Below, piece by piece: positions 24,979-32,866 of a stretch of DNA of 64,000 nucleotides. The stretch is from Nocardia ninae NBRC 108245. GTDB lineage: Bacteria > Actinomycetota > Actinomycetes > Mycobacteriales > Mycobacteriaceae. Positions within the stretch are counted from its first letter, which is position 1. Each line of letters begins with the position of its first letter. Position numbers and translations under genes: made by a program. The notes beneath the pieces are model-generated. The model was given only the letters and a program-made list of their open reading frames with translations. It did not search any database and was not told the origin of the DNA. Location: positions 62,001-126,000 of the forward strand of contig NZ_BJXA01000017.1 of assembly GCF_007990755.1 (NCBI RefSeq). The letters run 5' to 3'.

Positions 24979-25716
24979 ATGACCGAAAGCACAAGATCGG
25001 ACCCGGAAGGGCAGACCCCGGACCCGCATGACCCGCAGTACAAGGTCGAGGTCGATCAGATCGAGATCGGCGAGTCCGGCTTCTTCGAGTACAGAGTGAC
25101 GATCAAGACGGGACCAGATGCCCACGACGAGAAGCAGCCGTCAGGCGAGGATGGGCAGCCGTCGAGCGGTTCGGACTCGGACCTGCGGTTCTGGGTTGAA
25201 CTCCAGCGGATCCGGCGCGAGATTTCCAAAGTCTCGACCGAGCAGGTCACCAAGGTGTTTCTGCGGGAACTACACACAGCTTGCGCGGATGGCCGAATCG
25301 GCGAGAACGGCTTGCACGACTTGGCCGTGGAGTGGATGAACCACCTGGTCAGCAACTTCGTCCAGTATCGAATCACCCTCGTGCGCGATGTGGGCATCGG
25401 ACTCGACCAGAGGAAGAAGAAGTTGCCTGATCCGTTCGACTTCTTGATCGAGCTGCGAAAGAGCAGCGGTGACCTGTCGCTTTTCCCTCCGAAGTTTCTG
25501 GCGAAGGTCTTCTGCTGCGAGCTGTTCGAAGGATGCGATGTCGAGCAACTGCTCAACCAGCGCGAGGAACCGCTGCGTGCCCTGAACGCCGAATGGCTCG
25601 TCCACCTCGCTGATGAGCGGTTCGACGAGTTCCTGGCCGAGATCGAGGCGGCCTTCGAGATCCTGTTGTCCGACGAGGACGATCCGCAGGACGACGATCG
25701 AGCGCATGGAGCCTGA
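24979..25716 (+). CDS. acidic two-repeat helical protein of unknown function, unit 1
   Basis: 245 residues; I recognise no known family. A hydrophilic N-terminal 65 residues precede two related helical blocks of about 75 residues. Block 1 is LRFWVELQRIRREIS ... KVFLRELHTACADG ... LAVEWMNHLVSNF; block 2 is FDFLIELRKSSGDLS ... KVFCCELFEGCDVE ... LNAEWLVHLADERF. The C-terminus is very acidic (DEDDPQDDD). No membrane segment or signal peptide. It shares the two-block layout with the protein at 27135 and faces an RHH gene in the same way, so the pair is a unit. Confidence 0.7.
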   Translation: MTESTRSDPEGQTPDPHDPQYKVEVDQIEIGESGFFEYRVTIKTGPDAHDEKQPSGEDGQPSSGSDSDLRFWVELQRIRREISKVSTEQVTKVFLRELHTACADGRIGENGLHDLAVEWMNHLVSNFVQYRITLVRDVGIGLDQRKKKLPDPFDFLIELRKSSGDLSLFPPKFLAKVFCCELFEGCDVEQLLNQREEPLRALNAEWLVHLADERFDEFLAEIEAAFEILLSDEDDPQDDDRAHGA

Positions 25717-25776
25717 TCGGGAAGGTGCACGCAAGACCCGCGAGGTCGTGGGAGTTGCCCCCTGGACCGGCGCTCC

Positions 25777-25830
25777 CGCGCGATGACAAAGCGGCACAGT
25801 GGTAAAACTGTGCCGCTTTGTCGTCGCGCG
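25777..25830 (+). terminator. long hairpin after the unit 1 helical protein gene
   Basis: A 23-bp stem (25777-25799 with 25808-25830) with one G-T wobble and an 8-nt loop, 60 nt after the stop. It resembles the other long island hairpins in design. Confidence 0.75.
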
Positions 25831-25871
25831 GTCGGCCAGTCCTCAGGGCGTGCCGAAAGCTGAAATGCGGC

Positions 25872-25931
25872 GAGGCCGGCCAAGAGTTCGTTGAATGCTG
25901 GTTCGGGGAACCTGAACTTTTGGCCGGCCTC
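25872..25931 (-). terminator. long hairpin after the Pro/Trp-rich membrane gene
   Basis: An 18-bp stem (25872-25889 with 25914-25931; GAGGCCGGCC core) with one G-T wobble and a 24-nt loop lies 25 nt past the stop of the gene at 25956. Confidence 0.65.
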
Positions 25932-25955
25932 GGTCGCTTCGGCAGCAGTCGGCGG

Positions 25956-26300
25956 CTATTCGCGGTGTGCGTATCGGAGCCATGTCCACAGCGTCACCCC
26001 CACCAACTCTGGCAAGGCCAGGACGACGCCGACGGCGGCGTGGCCGAACACGATCAGAACTGCGGCCAGCAAGATCAACGCCAGGGCGACCAGACTGATC
26101 AGCAGTCTCAAAACTCCCCACCCCGGCGCTTCCGGTGATGGTGGCGGAGGAGGAGAAGGAGGCCACGAGGGCGGCCATCCACTAGGCCACGGTGGCGGCC
26201 ACGGACCCCACGGACCCCACGGTCCGGGGGTATCTGGTGCCGGCGTTGCAGCGGGATACCCCTGGTGGGGATCGCCTTGGGCTTGCGGGGGGAGTGACAT
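25956..26300 (-). CDS. Pro/Trp-rich small membrane protein
   Basis: 114 residues. The N-terminal 55 residues are an unstructured Pro/Trp/Gly-rich stretch with the repeats GPWGPWGPWPPP and WPSGWPPSWPPSPPPP. Two membrane segments follow (LLISLVALALILLAAVLIVF and GVVLALPELVGVTLW) and a short basic tail. No family recognised. The proline-rich arm could dock a partner at the membrane. It lies between RHH units 1 and 2, and the CGAATACG octamer (26381-26388) lies 81 bp upstream of its start. Confidence 0.65.
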   Translation of the reverse strand: MSLPPQAQGDPHQGYPAATPAPDTPGPWGPWGPWPPPWPSGWPPSWPPSPPPPPSPEAPGWGVLRLLISLVALALILLAAVLIVFGHAAVGVVLALPELVGVTLWTWLRYAHRE

Positions 26301-26427
26301 GCTGTCCGTCCTTCACGATCTATCCGATTGAATAAACGTGAGCCTACCTCGAGTTCGATTCGACTGCATCCGGTGTGATTCGAATACGTTGTAGTCGATC
26401 GTATGCACACGTTGTGAAGATCAAAAA

Positions 26428-26450
26428 GGGGCCGCCGGATCGGCGGCCCC
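26428..26450 (-). terminator. intrinsic terminator of RHH unit 2
   Basis: On the minus strand GGGGCCGCC pairs with GGCGGCCCC (9 bp, 5-nt loop) followed directly by TTTTT. It lies 12 nt after the stop of the RHH gene at 26462. Confidence 0.9.
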
Positions 26451-26461
26451 TCGGCGCTGAA

Positions 26462-26782
26462 TCAGGGCTTCGCGATGCGCCCATGGACTGCGCTCGAGGT
26501 GGAGTTGCCCACTTCCTCGGTCTGGTTCGCATCAGAGCTGGTGCGGCCCGGCGCGCTGGTTCCAAGTCTTTCCCCGCGGATCTGCTCGGCGGCGGCGAGG
26601 AGCCGCTCACGCTCGATGGCGAGCCGCTTGTCGATCTCGACCGGATCGAGAAGGCGGCGTATGCCGTCGGCCAAGATTTCTCTCGAGAGTTCCGCAACGC
26701 TCTGATTTCGGATCGCAGCCAAGCTCGTCAGCAGCTCATGATCTCGCGGATTGATCCGCACAGTGAACGTCATGTTGGCCAT
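26462..26782 (-). CDS. ribbon-helix-helix protein, unit 2
   Basis: 106 residues beginning MANMTFTVRINPRDHELLTS, then IRNQSVAELSREILADGIRR, the RHH fold. Residues 1-65 are almost the same as in the protein at 27937 and close to the one at 24369. The C-terminal 40 residues (Ser/Thr-rich) are unrelated to the other two tails. AGGAGA lies ahead of the ATG. Divergent from the helical protein gene at 27135. A conserved DNA-binding head with a specific tail is the layout of antitoxins and local repressors. Confidence 0.78.
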   Translation of the reverse strand: MANMTFTVRINPRDHELLTSLAAIRNQSVAELSREILADGIRRLLDPVEIDKRLAIERERLLAAAEQIRGERLGTSAPGRTSSDANQTEEVGNSTSSAVHGRIAKP

Positions 26783-27134
26783 TCAGCTCATCTCCTCTCG
26801 ACCCCCGAGTGTGGATGTACTCGAACCTCCCGCTGGTTTGCTCCGTAGACTTTCGCACATGCTTGACCACCTTTAATCCTGCCACCTTCGGTGCCGCGTG
26901 GGCGTGTCATCGAAGGCGCGCCCGCACTCACCGACGCATTTGATCGATTACGACAGAATCTAACCTAATACGAACGCGTACGAGCTGGTACCCGCATGCG
27001 TGTGATTCTTAGCGAAGGTGTCGAATACCACAGGGCACGATCGCACCGGTACGCACACATTGGTTTCACACAGGTAATGTATTCGGGACCCCTAGGGAAA
27101 CTTATGATCTTAAGCAAGAAAGAGCTCAGAGACG
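26783..27134. promoter_or_regulatory. divergent promoter region of unit 2
   Basis: A 352-bp gap between divergent starts, AT-richer than the core genome. It contains CGAATACC at 27022-27029, related to the octamer of the other units. Several ACGCGTACG/GGTAC-type short dyads occur around 26970-27055. Operator role inferred. Confidence 0.35.
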
Positions 27135-27806
27135 ATGACTCTCCCCGGAACAGGCCCCGATAGCTCGGACGAGTGTCCTGACAGCGAATCGGATCAGCCT
27201 GTCCAGTACGACGTGGAAGTCCACGTGGTCGCGGCCGATCGGGAACTGATCGAGAAGACGATACCCGATGCAGTCACGGTGGTTGCCGAGCTCCGGCGTC
27301 ACGACGCGGACCCGTTCACGCAGGAGCGACTGGCAGCGCTGGCGGCCCTGGAAGTCCTCAACTCGGATCTGAGCTGGTTCCGCGACGAAGACACTCGCGC
27401 ATTGGCATCCTGGGCTCTGGAATGGCGAGATCATCTAGCAAATCGGATGCTCGAGTGGAGCATCCGATTTGTCAGAGCGGACCCGGAGCCCAACCTGAGC
27501 GCCCCGCGAGACGCCGATACCAGCTCGCTCACTGCGGATACCGATTTGGATCTTCCTTGGCGGGGGCTGATCAACTTCTCTACACAGTTACAGCAATGGA
27601 ACGTGGGCCGCATCGGGTGGCAGAAGAAATTGACCGACCTGTTCTTGTGCGAACTCTTTGCGACCGCACGTCTGGATCAGTCCTCCTCGGAACGTGATGC
27701 CGCCATGCTGGAGTATCTGGCTGGCGAGGGCTTCGAACAGTTCAAAGCCGAGGTAGAGGCGGTATTCCGAGATTTACTGGCCGAGCCCGATGGCATGACC
27801 GCCTGA
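27135..27806 (+). CDS. acidic two-repeat helical protein of unknown function, unit 2
   Basis: 223 residues, no known family recognised. A hydrophilic N-terminus is followed by two helical blocks: AVTVVAELRRHDADPF ... LASWALEWRDHLANRMLEW and GLINFSTQLQQWN ... LTDLFLCELFATARLD ... LEYLAGEGFEQFKAEVEAVF. The second block aligns with the second block of the unit 1 protein (CELF, LA.E.F..F.AE.EA.F). No signal or membrane segment. The ribosome site is weak. It contains the inverted repeat CGGATGCTC...GAGCATCCG at about 27443-27466. Confidence 0.7.
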   Translation: MTLPGTGPDSSDECPDSESDQPVQYDVEVHVVAADRELIEKTIPDAVTVVAELRRHDADPFTQERLAALAALEVLNSDLSWFRDEDTRALASWALEWRDHLANRMLEWSIRFVRADPEPNLSAPRDADTSSLTADTDLDLPWRGLINFSTQLQQWNVGRIGWQKKLTDLFLCELFATARLDQSSSERDAAMLEYLAGEGFEQFKAEVEAVFRDLLAEPDGMTA

Positions 27807-27832
27807 CCCCCTCCTCCCAAGCCCGCCGATGC

Positions 27833-27858
27833 AGCCCTTGGCCGGAAGGCCGAGGGCT
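27833..27858 (+). terminator. hairpin after the unit 2 helical protein gene
   Basis: An 11-bp stem (27833-27843 with 27848-27858; AGCCCTTGGCC arm, one G-T wobble) with a GGAA tetraloop, 26 nt after the stop. Confidence 0.7.
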
Positions 27859-27936
27859 CTCATTACCGGGGAATATCGTAGATAAGAAGGCCAGGCGGCT
27901 GGCTCTTACGGTCGTACTACCAAAATAGGTTGATGC

Positions 27937-28290
27937 TCATTCGACTACCCGAGTGTGAAGCGGTGCCGGTTTGGGCGCCGCGTGGGCCGCGCGCGCAGGT
28001 GAAGCTTTCACGCTCTTCGGCGCGGGTGTGGCTTCCAGATCTGGAGCCTGGACAGGCCCAGCAGGCAGATCGGCTACCTCGGCCCTAATGCGCGCAGCCG
28101 CTTCCAGCAGTCGAGTTCGCTCCGCGTTGAGCCGCTTGTCGATCTCAACAGGGTCCAGAAGTTGCCGGATGCCGTGGGCCAGGATCTCTCGAGATAGCTC
28201 GGCGACACTCTGGTTCCGGATCGCGGCAAGGCTGGTCAGAAGTTCGTGGTCTTGGGGGCTGATGCGCACAGTGAAAGTCATGTTTGCCAT
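27937..28290 (-). CDS. ribbon-helix-helix protein, unit 3
   Basis: 117 residues beginning MANMTFTVRISPQDHELLTS, then AAIRNQSVAELSREILAHGI, the same RHH head as the proteins at 24369 and 26462. The tail is Ala/Pro/Lys-rich (KSVKASPARAAHAAPKPAP), basic and probably disordered. AAGGAG lies well placed before the ATG at 28288-28290. It is divergent from the gene at 28599. Confidence 0.78.
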   Translation of the reverse strand: MANMTFTVRISPQDHELLTSLAAIRNQSVAELSREILAHGIRQLLDPVEIDKRLNAERTRLLEAAARIRAEVADLPAGPVQAPDLEATPAPKSVKASPARAAHAAPKPAPLHTRVVE

Positions 28291-28598
28291 CTAGATCATC
28301 TCCTTGGTTCAGCGCCAGCGACGAGCTGGGAAGGTATCCAGGGCGATCCGGGCGGTTGTCTCAGTTGATGGGAAGTAACCACTTGCAGCCTGCCTTACGA
28401 ATTGTCGCACTCATCGGATTTCCAGGCGCCTGCCAGGCGCCGCGAACCTCAGCGATAGATTACGTTTGACTCCAGCGTACTACGCACGGCCGCACACGAC
28501 TAGAGTGTGTTCATGTGCGGCCATGCGAGTGCATGTGAATACGGGCGGCGTACCGTAATCAGTGCATCGCATCGCTTCGTAGTCAAGGAGGTCCGGCG
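28291..28598. promoter_or_regulatory. divergent promoter region of unit 3 with a 9-bp inverted repeat
   Basis: The 308-bp gap contains a perfect inverted repeat, GGCCGCACA at 28488-28496 with TGTGCGGCC at 28514-28522, a plausible operator. GATTACG (28458) and CGTAATC (28554) form a wider pair. GAATACGG at 28538-28545 is a variant of the island octamer. An AAGGAGG ribosome site precedes the plus-strand ATG. Confidence 0.5.
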
Positions 28599-29147
28599 AT
28601 GGCCGATACCCCGCACAGCCACAGCGGAGATACCTGTGTCTGCAGCCAGCCCGCGGAACGGAGACCCACCCGGCAAGAAGTCCTGGCCCTACTACACAAG
28701 GCGCTCGAATCGCCCATCGATGATCTGCACGCCAACCAGCTGCGTGTCGCCATAGGCAGACTGATGCTGGACTCTTACCGCCTTCTGCACACGTGCGAGC
28801 TCAGTGTTGAGCCAGCTCAGGCCGGTGAGACAGAGGTCGACGACCGTAAATCGAAAATCCTGTTCGGCAGTGACCATGAGAGCGTGCGAGAGTTCTACCT
28901 CAGATTGCGGTCGCTCTTTCGCTGCGTCGGCGGACTGGCTTCTCCACAGTGGGCCGACTTGTACCTGACGTCGATGATCGTGCGGTTCGACGTCAGTAGC
29001 TCCGCCGCCGAAGCGGACACTTCGATGGCGCTGCATCGCGCCGAGGTGCTGCACAGTATGGGCACCACCGAATTCCGCTACGTCCGCCAGGCGCTGGTAA
29101 ATATGTTCGAGGCGCTGGTGTCTGCCGAGCAATCAGACGACGACTGA
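28599..29147 (+). CDS. acidic helical protein of unknown function, unit 3
   Basis: 182 residues, no family recognised. Like the partner proteins of units 1 and 2 it is acidic, soluble and apparently all-helical. It has an HSHSGDTCVCSQP N-terminus with two cysteines, a block around LALLHKALESPIDDLHANQL and a second block FYLRLRSLFRCVGGL ... FRYVRQALVNMFEALV. Sequence similarity to the other two is weak; the shared feature is mainly position opposite a near-identical RHH gene. It is convergent with the AbiEii gene. Confidence 0.65.
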   Translation: MADTPHSHSGDTCVCSQPAERRPTRQEVLALLHKALESPIDDLHANQLRVAIGRLMLDSYRLLHTCELSVEPAQAGETEVDDRKSKILFGSDHESVREFYLRLRSLFRCVGGLASPQWADLYLTSMIVRFDVSSSAAEADTSMALHRAEVLHSMGTTEFRYVRQALVNMFEALVSAEQSDDD

Positions 29148-29230
29148 TCAGGAACGCGATATCCGACCGGGCCGGACCTTCTCGGTGTGGGGAAACCTCG
29201 CATCCGCCACCACCGCTCGGACCCGGGGGC

Positions 29231-30148
29231 TCAATCAACGGCAGATCGCTCCCACCGACGCGTCGAGGGATTCCACCGGCCTTCGGTGACAGTGCCATCG
29301 AGCAGCGGGTTCAGGCACTCACCCACCGATTCCAGCGCGGCCGCGAGTTGGTGGAGCCCTCGAGGAAGAACAGTCTTCTGCGCGAGTCGGCGATAACCTT
29401 CCTCCCATCCGAGCCCCGGGGATTGGATCGTTGTCGGCAGCGTGATCCCCCTGCGCCGCCGTTGTCCTTCGATTGCTGCGCGCGTCTTGGCGGCATCGAG
29501 GGGAAAACGATGCGTGATCAACAGAAGGTCTACCAGGTCACGCCAGCGTGTGGACGCGGTGGCGCCGGTGGTGCCGTGCATTTCGTACATCGCCGCGACC
29601 TTGTCGGCGATCTGATCCGCGAGTGGGTAGACCGCGAACGCGGGAAGCTTAGCGACACCAGGGATCTCTACAATCGGCGGCGGTGCGATGTAGTCGACCT
29701 CGCCGACCAATTCGCGGTGGACGGCCAAGTCGATCGGGAACGGTCTGGCCAGCAACGTCGTCCCAAAGAAGGCGGTGGCGCTCAGCTCGACGCCACTGGT
29801 CATACCCCGAAGACGCTTGCGCACCTCGAGCTGAAACAGGAACGGGTCCAGCCGACTGTGAGCACAGAGCTGCTGCAACTCGGCGAGAGCCTGATCGAGG
29901 TCGGCCTCACGATGGACGAGATCGATGTCTTTACTATGACGCGCACCGGGGATACGAACCAGCAGTCCACCCCCACCTTTCACCATCCACGGCGCATCCG
30001 GTTCGGCGAACACCCGAGCGAGGAAGCGCTGCATGAAAAACTCTCGTTGCAGCTCTGACGGTAAGCGGTTGGTAGCGTCTGCTTGGTTCCTAATCCTTTG
30101 GCTGAGAGCGGTTTTGAACGCCACGCCCGTCTTGTAGGTGAATGTCAC
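29231..30148 (-). CDS. AbiEii-type nucleotidyltransferase (type IV toxin)
   Basis: 305 residues. The nucleotidyltransferase motif is visible as MVKGGGGLLVRIPGARHSKD followed by IDL, giving the G-G...D-x-D catalytic pattern. IADKVAAMYEMHG carries the conserved Lys, and RWRDLVDLLLI the late R.RD.vDl motif of AbiEii/AbiGii proteins. In characterised AbiE/MenT systems such enzymes add nucleotides to tRNA and stop growth. The start is GTG 30146-30148 (VTFTYKTG). It follows the AbiEi-like gene on the same strand with a 167-nt gap, wider than the usual overlap. The Ser/Thr that normally follows the GG is Gly here. Confidence 0.83.
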   Translation of the reverse strand: MTFTYKTGVAFKTALSQRIRNQADATNRLPSELQREFFMQRFLARVFAEPDAPWMVKGGGGLLVRIPGARHSKDIDLVHREADLDQALAELQQLCAHSRLDPFLFQLEVRKRLRGMTSGVELSATAFFGTTLLARPFPIDLAVHRELVGEVDYIAPPPIVEIPGVAKLPAFAVYPLADQIADKVAAMYEMHGTTGATASTRWRDLVDLLLITHRFPLDAAKTRAAIEGQRRRRGITLPTTIQSPGLGWEEGYRRLAQKTVLPRGLHQLAAALESVGECLNPLLDGTVTEGRWNPSTRRWERSAVD

Positions 30149-30315
30149 TGACCCTCGCCACGTCGTCCTCACCGAATACTCATCGGCTGCTCGACAGTGT
30201 GCTCCGCCGCTGCCGGGTCTTGTCACGAAATGCCCGGACTCCATCGACATTCGGACGGTTACTCCGGGCTCGTTGCCCAAAGAGAGACGAGTGGGGTCTT
30301 CGCCAGCCCGCTTCC

Positions 30316-32127
30316 CTAGTCCTCTCCGGCGGGCAGCGCCGGGGTGCGCCGAGATCGGCTCGCTATTGCAGCACTCCGGAACCAGTATTCGGCTTCGTCC
30401 TGGTTGCCGTGCTGTTGGAGAAGCATCGCCAATTCGACCATCGCGCTGGTATAGCCGGCATCGGCGGCACGCTGGTACCACTGTTTGGCCCCGCTGAGGT
30501 CGCCACGCCGCGCGAACAGTTTCGCGAGGTCGATCATCGCCCCGGCATATCCGGTGTCGGCGGCACGCCGATACCACGCTTCGGCCTCCAGAAAGTCACG
30601 CTTCTCGACCAGAAGGGCGGCGAGATCGATCATCGCGCGCGTGTGGCCGGCGTCGGCGGCACGGCGATACCACTTCTCGGCTTCGGCCACCTCGCCGCGC
30701 TCGATCAGAAGGGCGGCGAGGTCGATCATCGCACTCGTATGGCCGACTTCGGCGGCACGCCGATACCAATGCAGTGCCTCTTCCACGCCGCGACCTCCTG
30801 CGAGGAGAGCGGCGAGATCGATCATCGCACTCGTGTAGCCGAGGTCAGCGGCGCGCCGATACCACAGTTCGGCTTCTTCGATTACGCCTTGTAACACGAG
30901 ACGATGCGCGAGCTTGTACATCGCAACGGGATAGCCCGTACCACCGGCGCGCCGGTACCACAGTTCGGCTTCCTCGTACCAGCCGCGTTGTGTGAGCAGA
31001 TCCGCCAGACTGCTCATCGCGATGGGATAGCCCGTACTGGCGGCACGGCGATACAGTCTCTCGGCCTCCACAAGATCGTCGCGTTCGGTGAGCAGATCCG
31101 CCAGGTTGCTCATCGCCTTGAGATCCCCCTCATCCGCGGCGCGCCGGTACCACTTCTCGGCCTCCAGAAGATCGCCGCGTTCGGTGAGCAGATTCGCCAG
31201 ATTGTTCATCGCGCTACTGGAACCAGCTTTGGCGGCGTGGCGGTACCACGCTTCGGCGTCGGCAAGTTCACCGTTCTCTTTGAGAAGCGCCGCGAGTTTG
31301 CTCATCGCCTGAAGATCGCCCCCAGCCGCAGCCCTGCGATACGACTCCTCGGCCTGGTCAAGCGATGGATACGCGAGGACGTCGCGGAGGTCGGTATCGA
31401 CCGGAAATTTGGTGTCAGACGAGGACACTCTCGAAACCATGTGACGAGTTTTTCGGGGTTCCCCGAAGGTGAGCTCGATGACGCCGCCCTGCTCGATCAA
31501 GCTGCTGACAAGCTCGCTTCCCGCACCGAGAGGGAGACCGTAGAAATGCGCATACGGGCGCAGGGCAGCGCCGATCTCATCGGCCGTGGTGTCTCCGCTG
31601 TGGATGACATCACGGACCACCCCCGCCAGGTGCCCGCCATCGGTACGAGCCGCGGCAAGGTCTACTACCGTTCGCAACGGCCGAGTGACCGGGAGGCCAG
31701 ACACCAGCCGCCAATCACTGCGCGCAAGAGTAGCAACATGAAACACCACCTCCGAGCTGCGGGAGCTGCGCCGTTCCTTAACGGTGAACTCGTAAACGTC
31801 CGCATCGAGGTCACCGAAATTCTGAAGACTGGCAGCACAGCGATGCGAGACGACACCGGCGGGTGGATCATCGGCCAGACGGTCACTGGCCAGACGAGCC
31901 GGTTCCAGTGCGAGCCATTCCGCCTGCAACGCCTCCTCAGGGCTACCCGGAAGACCAGCCAAACGGTAGACCCCGTGCCGGACCCGCACGATCAACGCCC
32001 GATCCGCCAGACGCTTCACCTGCTGGGGAGAGATCTCGGCCATCTCCTTGGCCTGGGCAGTGGTGAAAAGACCCCACTGCGACTCCGCCACATCGGCCAG
32101 CTCTAACAGTCGATCATCACTTGCCAT
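30316..32127 (-). CDS. AbiEi-like antitoxin domain fused to ten Sel1/TPR-like repeats
   Basis: 603 residues. Residues 1-58 form the AbiEi winged helix (GLFTTAQAKEMAEISPQQVK ... VRHGVYRL). Residues 60-225 match the antitoxin body (VVSHRCAASL, LPVTRPLRTVVDLA). From about 259 to 578 there are ten 32-residue repeats of the form AE.WYRRAAD.GYTSAMIDLA ALL.ERG, plus a half repeat, i.e. a Sel1/TPR-like solenoid. Ordinary AbiEi antitoxins end after about 200-290 residues. AbiEi proteins repress their own promoter; two nested inverted repeats upstream fit this. The solenoid may add a protein- or phage-sensing surface. This is inference. Confidence 0.82.
   Translation of the reverse strand: MASDDRLLELADVAESQWGLFTTAQAKEMAEISPQQVKRLADRALIVRVRHGVYRLAGLPGSPEEALQAEWLALEPARLASDRLADDPPAGVVSHRCAASLQNFGDLDADVYEFTVKERRSSRSSEVVFHVATLARSDWRLVSGLPVTRPLRTVVDLAAARTDGGHLAGVVRDVIHSGDTTADEIGAALRPYAHFYGLPLGAGSELVSSLIEQGGVIELTFGEPRKTRHMVSRVSSSDTKFPVDTDLRDVLAYPSLDQAEESYRRAAAGGDLQAMSKLAALLKENGELADAEAWYRHAAKAGSSSAMNNLANLLTERGDLLEAEKWYRRAADEGDLKAMSNLADLLTERDDLVEAERLYRRAASTGYPIAMSSLADLLTQRGWYEEAELWYRRAGGTGYPVAMYKLAHRLVLQGVIEEAELWYRRAADLGYTSAMIDLAALLAGGRGVEEALHWYRRAAEVGHTSAMIDLAALLIERGEVAEAEKWYRRAADAGHTRAMIDLAALLVEKRDFLEAEAWYRRAADTGYAGAMIDLAKLFARRGDLSGAKQWYQRAADAGYTSAMVELAMLLQQHGNQDEAEYWFRSAAIASRSRRTPALPAGED
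30394..31353 (-). repeat. ten tandem 96-bp coding repeats
   Basis: The Sel1/TPR-like part of the AbiEi fusion is encoded by ten in-frame units of 96 bp without spacers. Units 6-10 are the most alike (core GY/HTSAMIDLAALL), suggesting recent expansion at the 3' side. The uniform 32-residue period, rather than 36, is notable. Confidence 0.85.
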
Positions 32128-32133
32128 GCAACG

Positions 32134-32199
32134 AAAATATCACCCGCGCAGTAAAATTACCCCCCTAGCGGGTAATTTTCAGATACTGGCTGATATTTT
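32134..32199. promoter_or_regulatory. nested inverted repeats, probable AbiEi operator
   Basis: Inner repeat: AAAATTACCC (32153-32162) with GGGTAATTTT (32170-32179). Outer repeat: AAAATATCA (32134-32142) with TGATATTTT (32191-32199). Both are perfect and centred on nearly the same point, just upstream of the AbiEi start at 32127. Characterised AbiEi antitoxins bind paired inverted repeats in this position. The AT-rich arms stand out from the genome background. Confidence 0.7.
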
Positions 32200-32866
32200 T
32201 GAAATACGATGTGAACTTTCGCCGATTGAGTGGGAGGAATCGCATCTCTACCTACGCGGATGCGTCCTGCAGCGACGCATGCCTGTCATCAGTGATGCAG
32301 GCTGGCGGACGGGAGCGTGCAGCGTGCGGGCTTTGACCAGAGTGCGTCCGGAACCGCAGCGGTGTCCAGGCCCGAGTCAGCGATTTCGGTGGCGATCCGC
32401 CGCTTCTACGCATCCAGACCACCCCGGAGGCGTTAGCGTTCCTGACCAGGACATCCACTAGGTACCTCGCCTTCTGCCGTACCGCCTCCTGCGACACGCT
32501 GCCGTTGGGTGACACGATCGCGAACTTCCTGCCCAACGATGAGTGACCAGTTCACGCGACCTGGTTCACCAACCGCGCTGGTCCGTTACAGACCCTCGAT
32601 CGTGATCTCCAAAGTCCGCAACGCTACCGGTAGGTGGAGCTGGACTTGGGCGGTGCCCGGTTGCCGCTGCCGGCTCGTCGGTCAGCACCGAGTATCCGGT
32701 ATCTGAGCTTCCCACACACGACATGCACAACGTCGCGCATGTCGCCCTTACTGGGAGAGACAAACTGTTCTAGCGGAGAAGTCAAGTGCCTCTGCGATTG
32801 ATCTACGTTGCGCACGGCCGCCGCTTGCGCTGCTGCGGTTCGAAACTCCGGAGAGAGCCACCTGTT
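32200..32866. other. decayed region between AbiEi and the integrase relic
   Basis: No intact gene. On the minus strand around 32640-32680 the frame reads GNRAPPKSSSTYR, similar to the region before the catalytic domain core in actinobacterial tyrosine integrases, followed by a stop. Other frames are broken. It may be the remains of the integrase C-terminal half. Confidence 0.35.

Noticed and set aside
26102-26250. GGTGG/CACGG-rich stretch considered as a DNA-level simple repeat
   Set aside because: It is explained by the codons of the Pro/Trp-rich arm of the membrane protein on the minus strand.
30394-31353. Regular 96-bp repeats considered as a CRISPR or satellite array
   Set aside because: They are in-frame protein repeats without spacers, translating to a uniform 32-residue solenoid unit.
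32252-32536. A 94-codon minus-strand frame (MGRKFAIVSPNGSVSQ...)
   Set aside because: No family features, no ribosome site, and it lies in the decayed region between AbiEi and the integrase relic.
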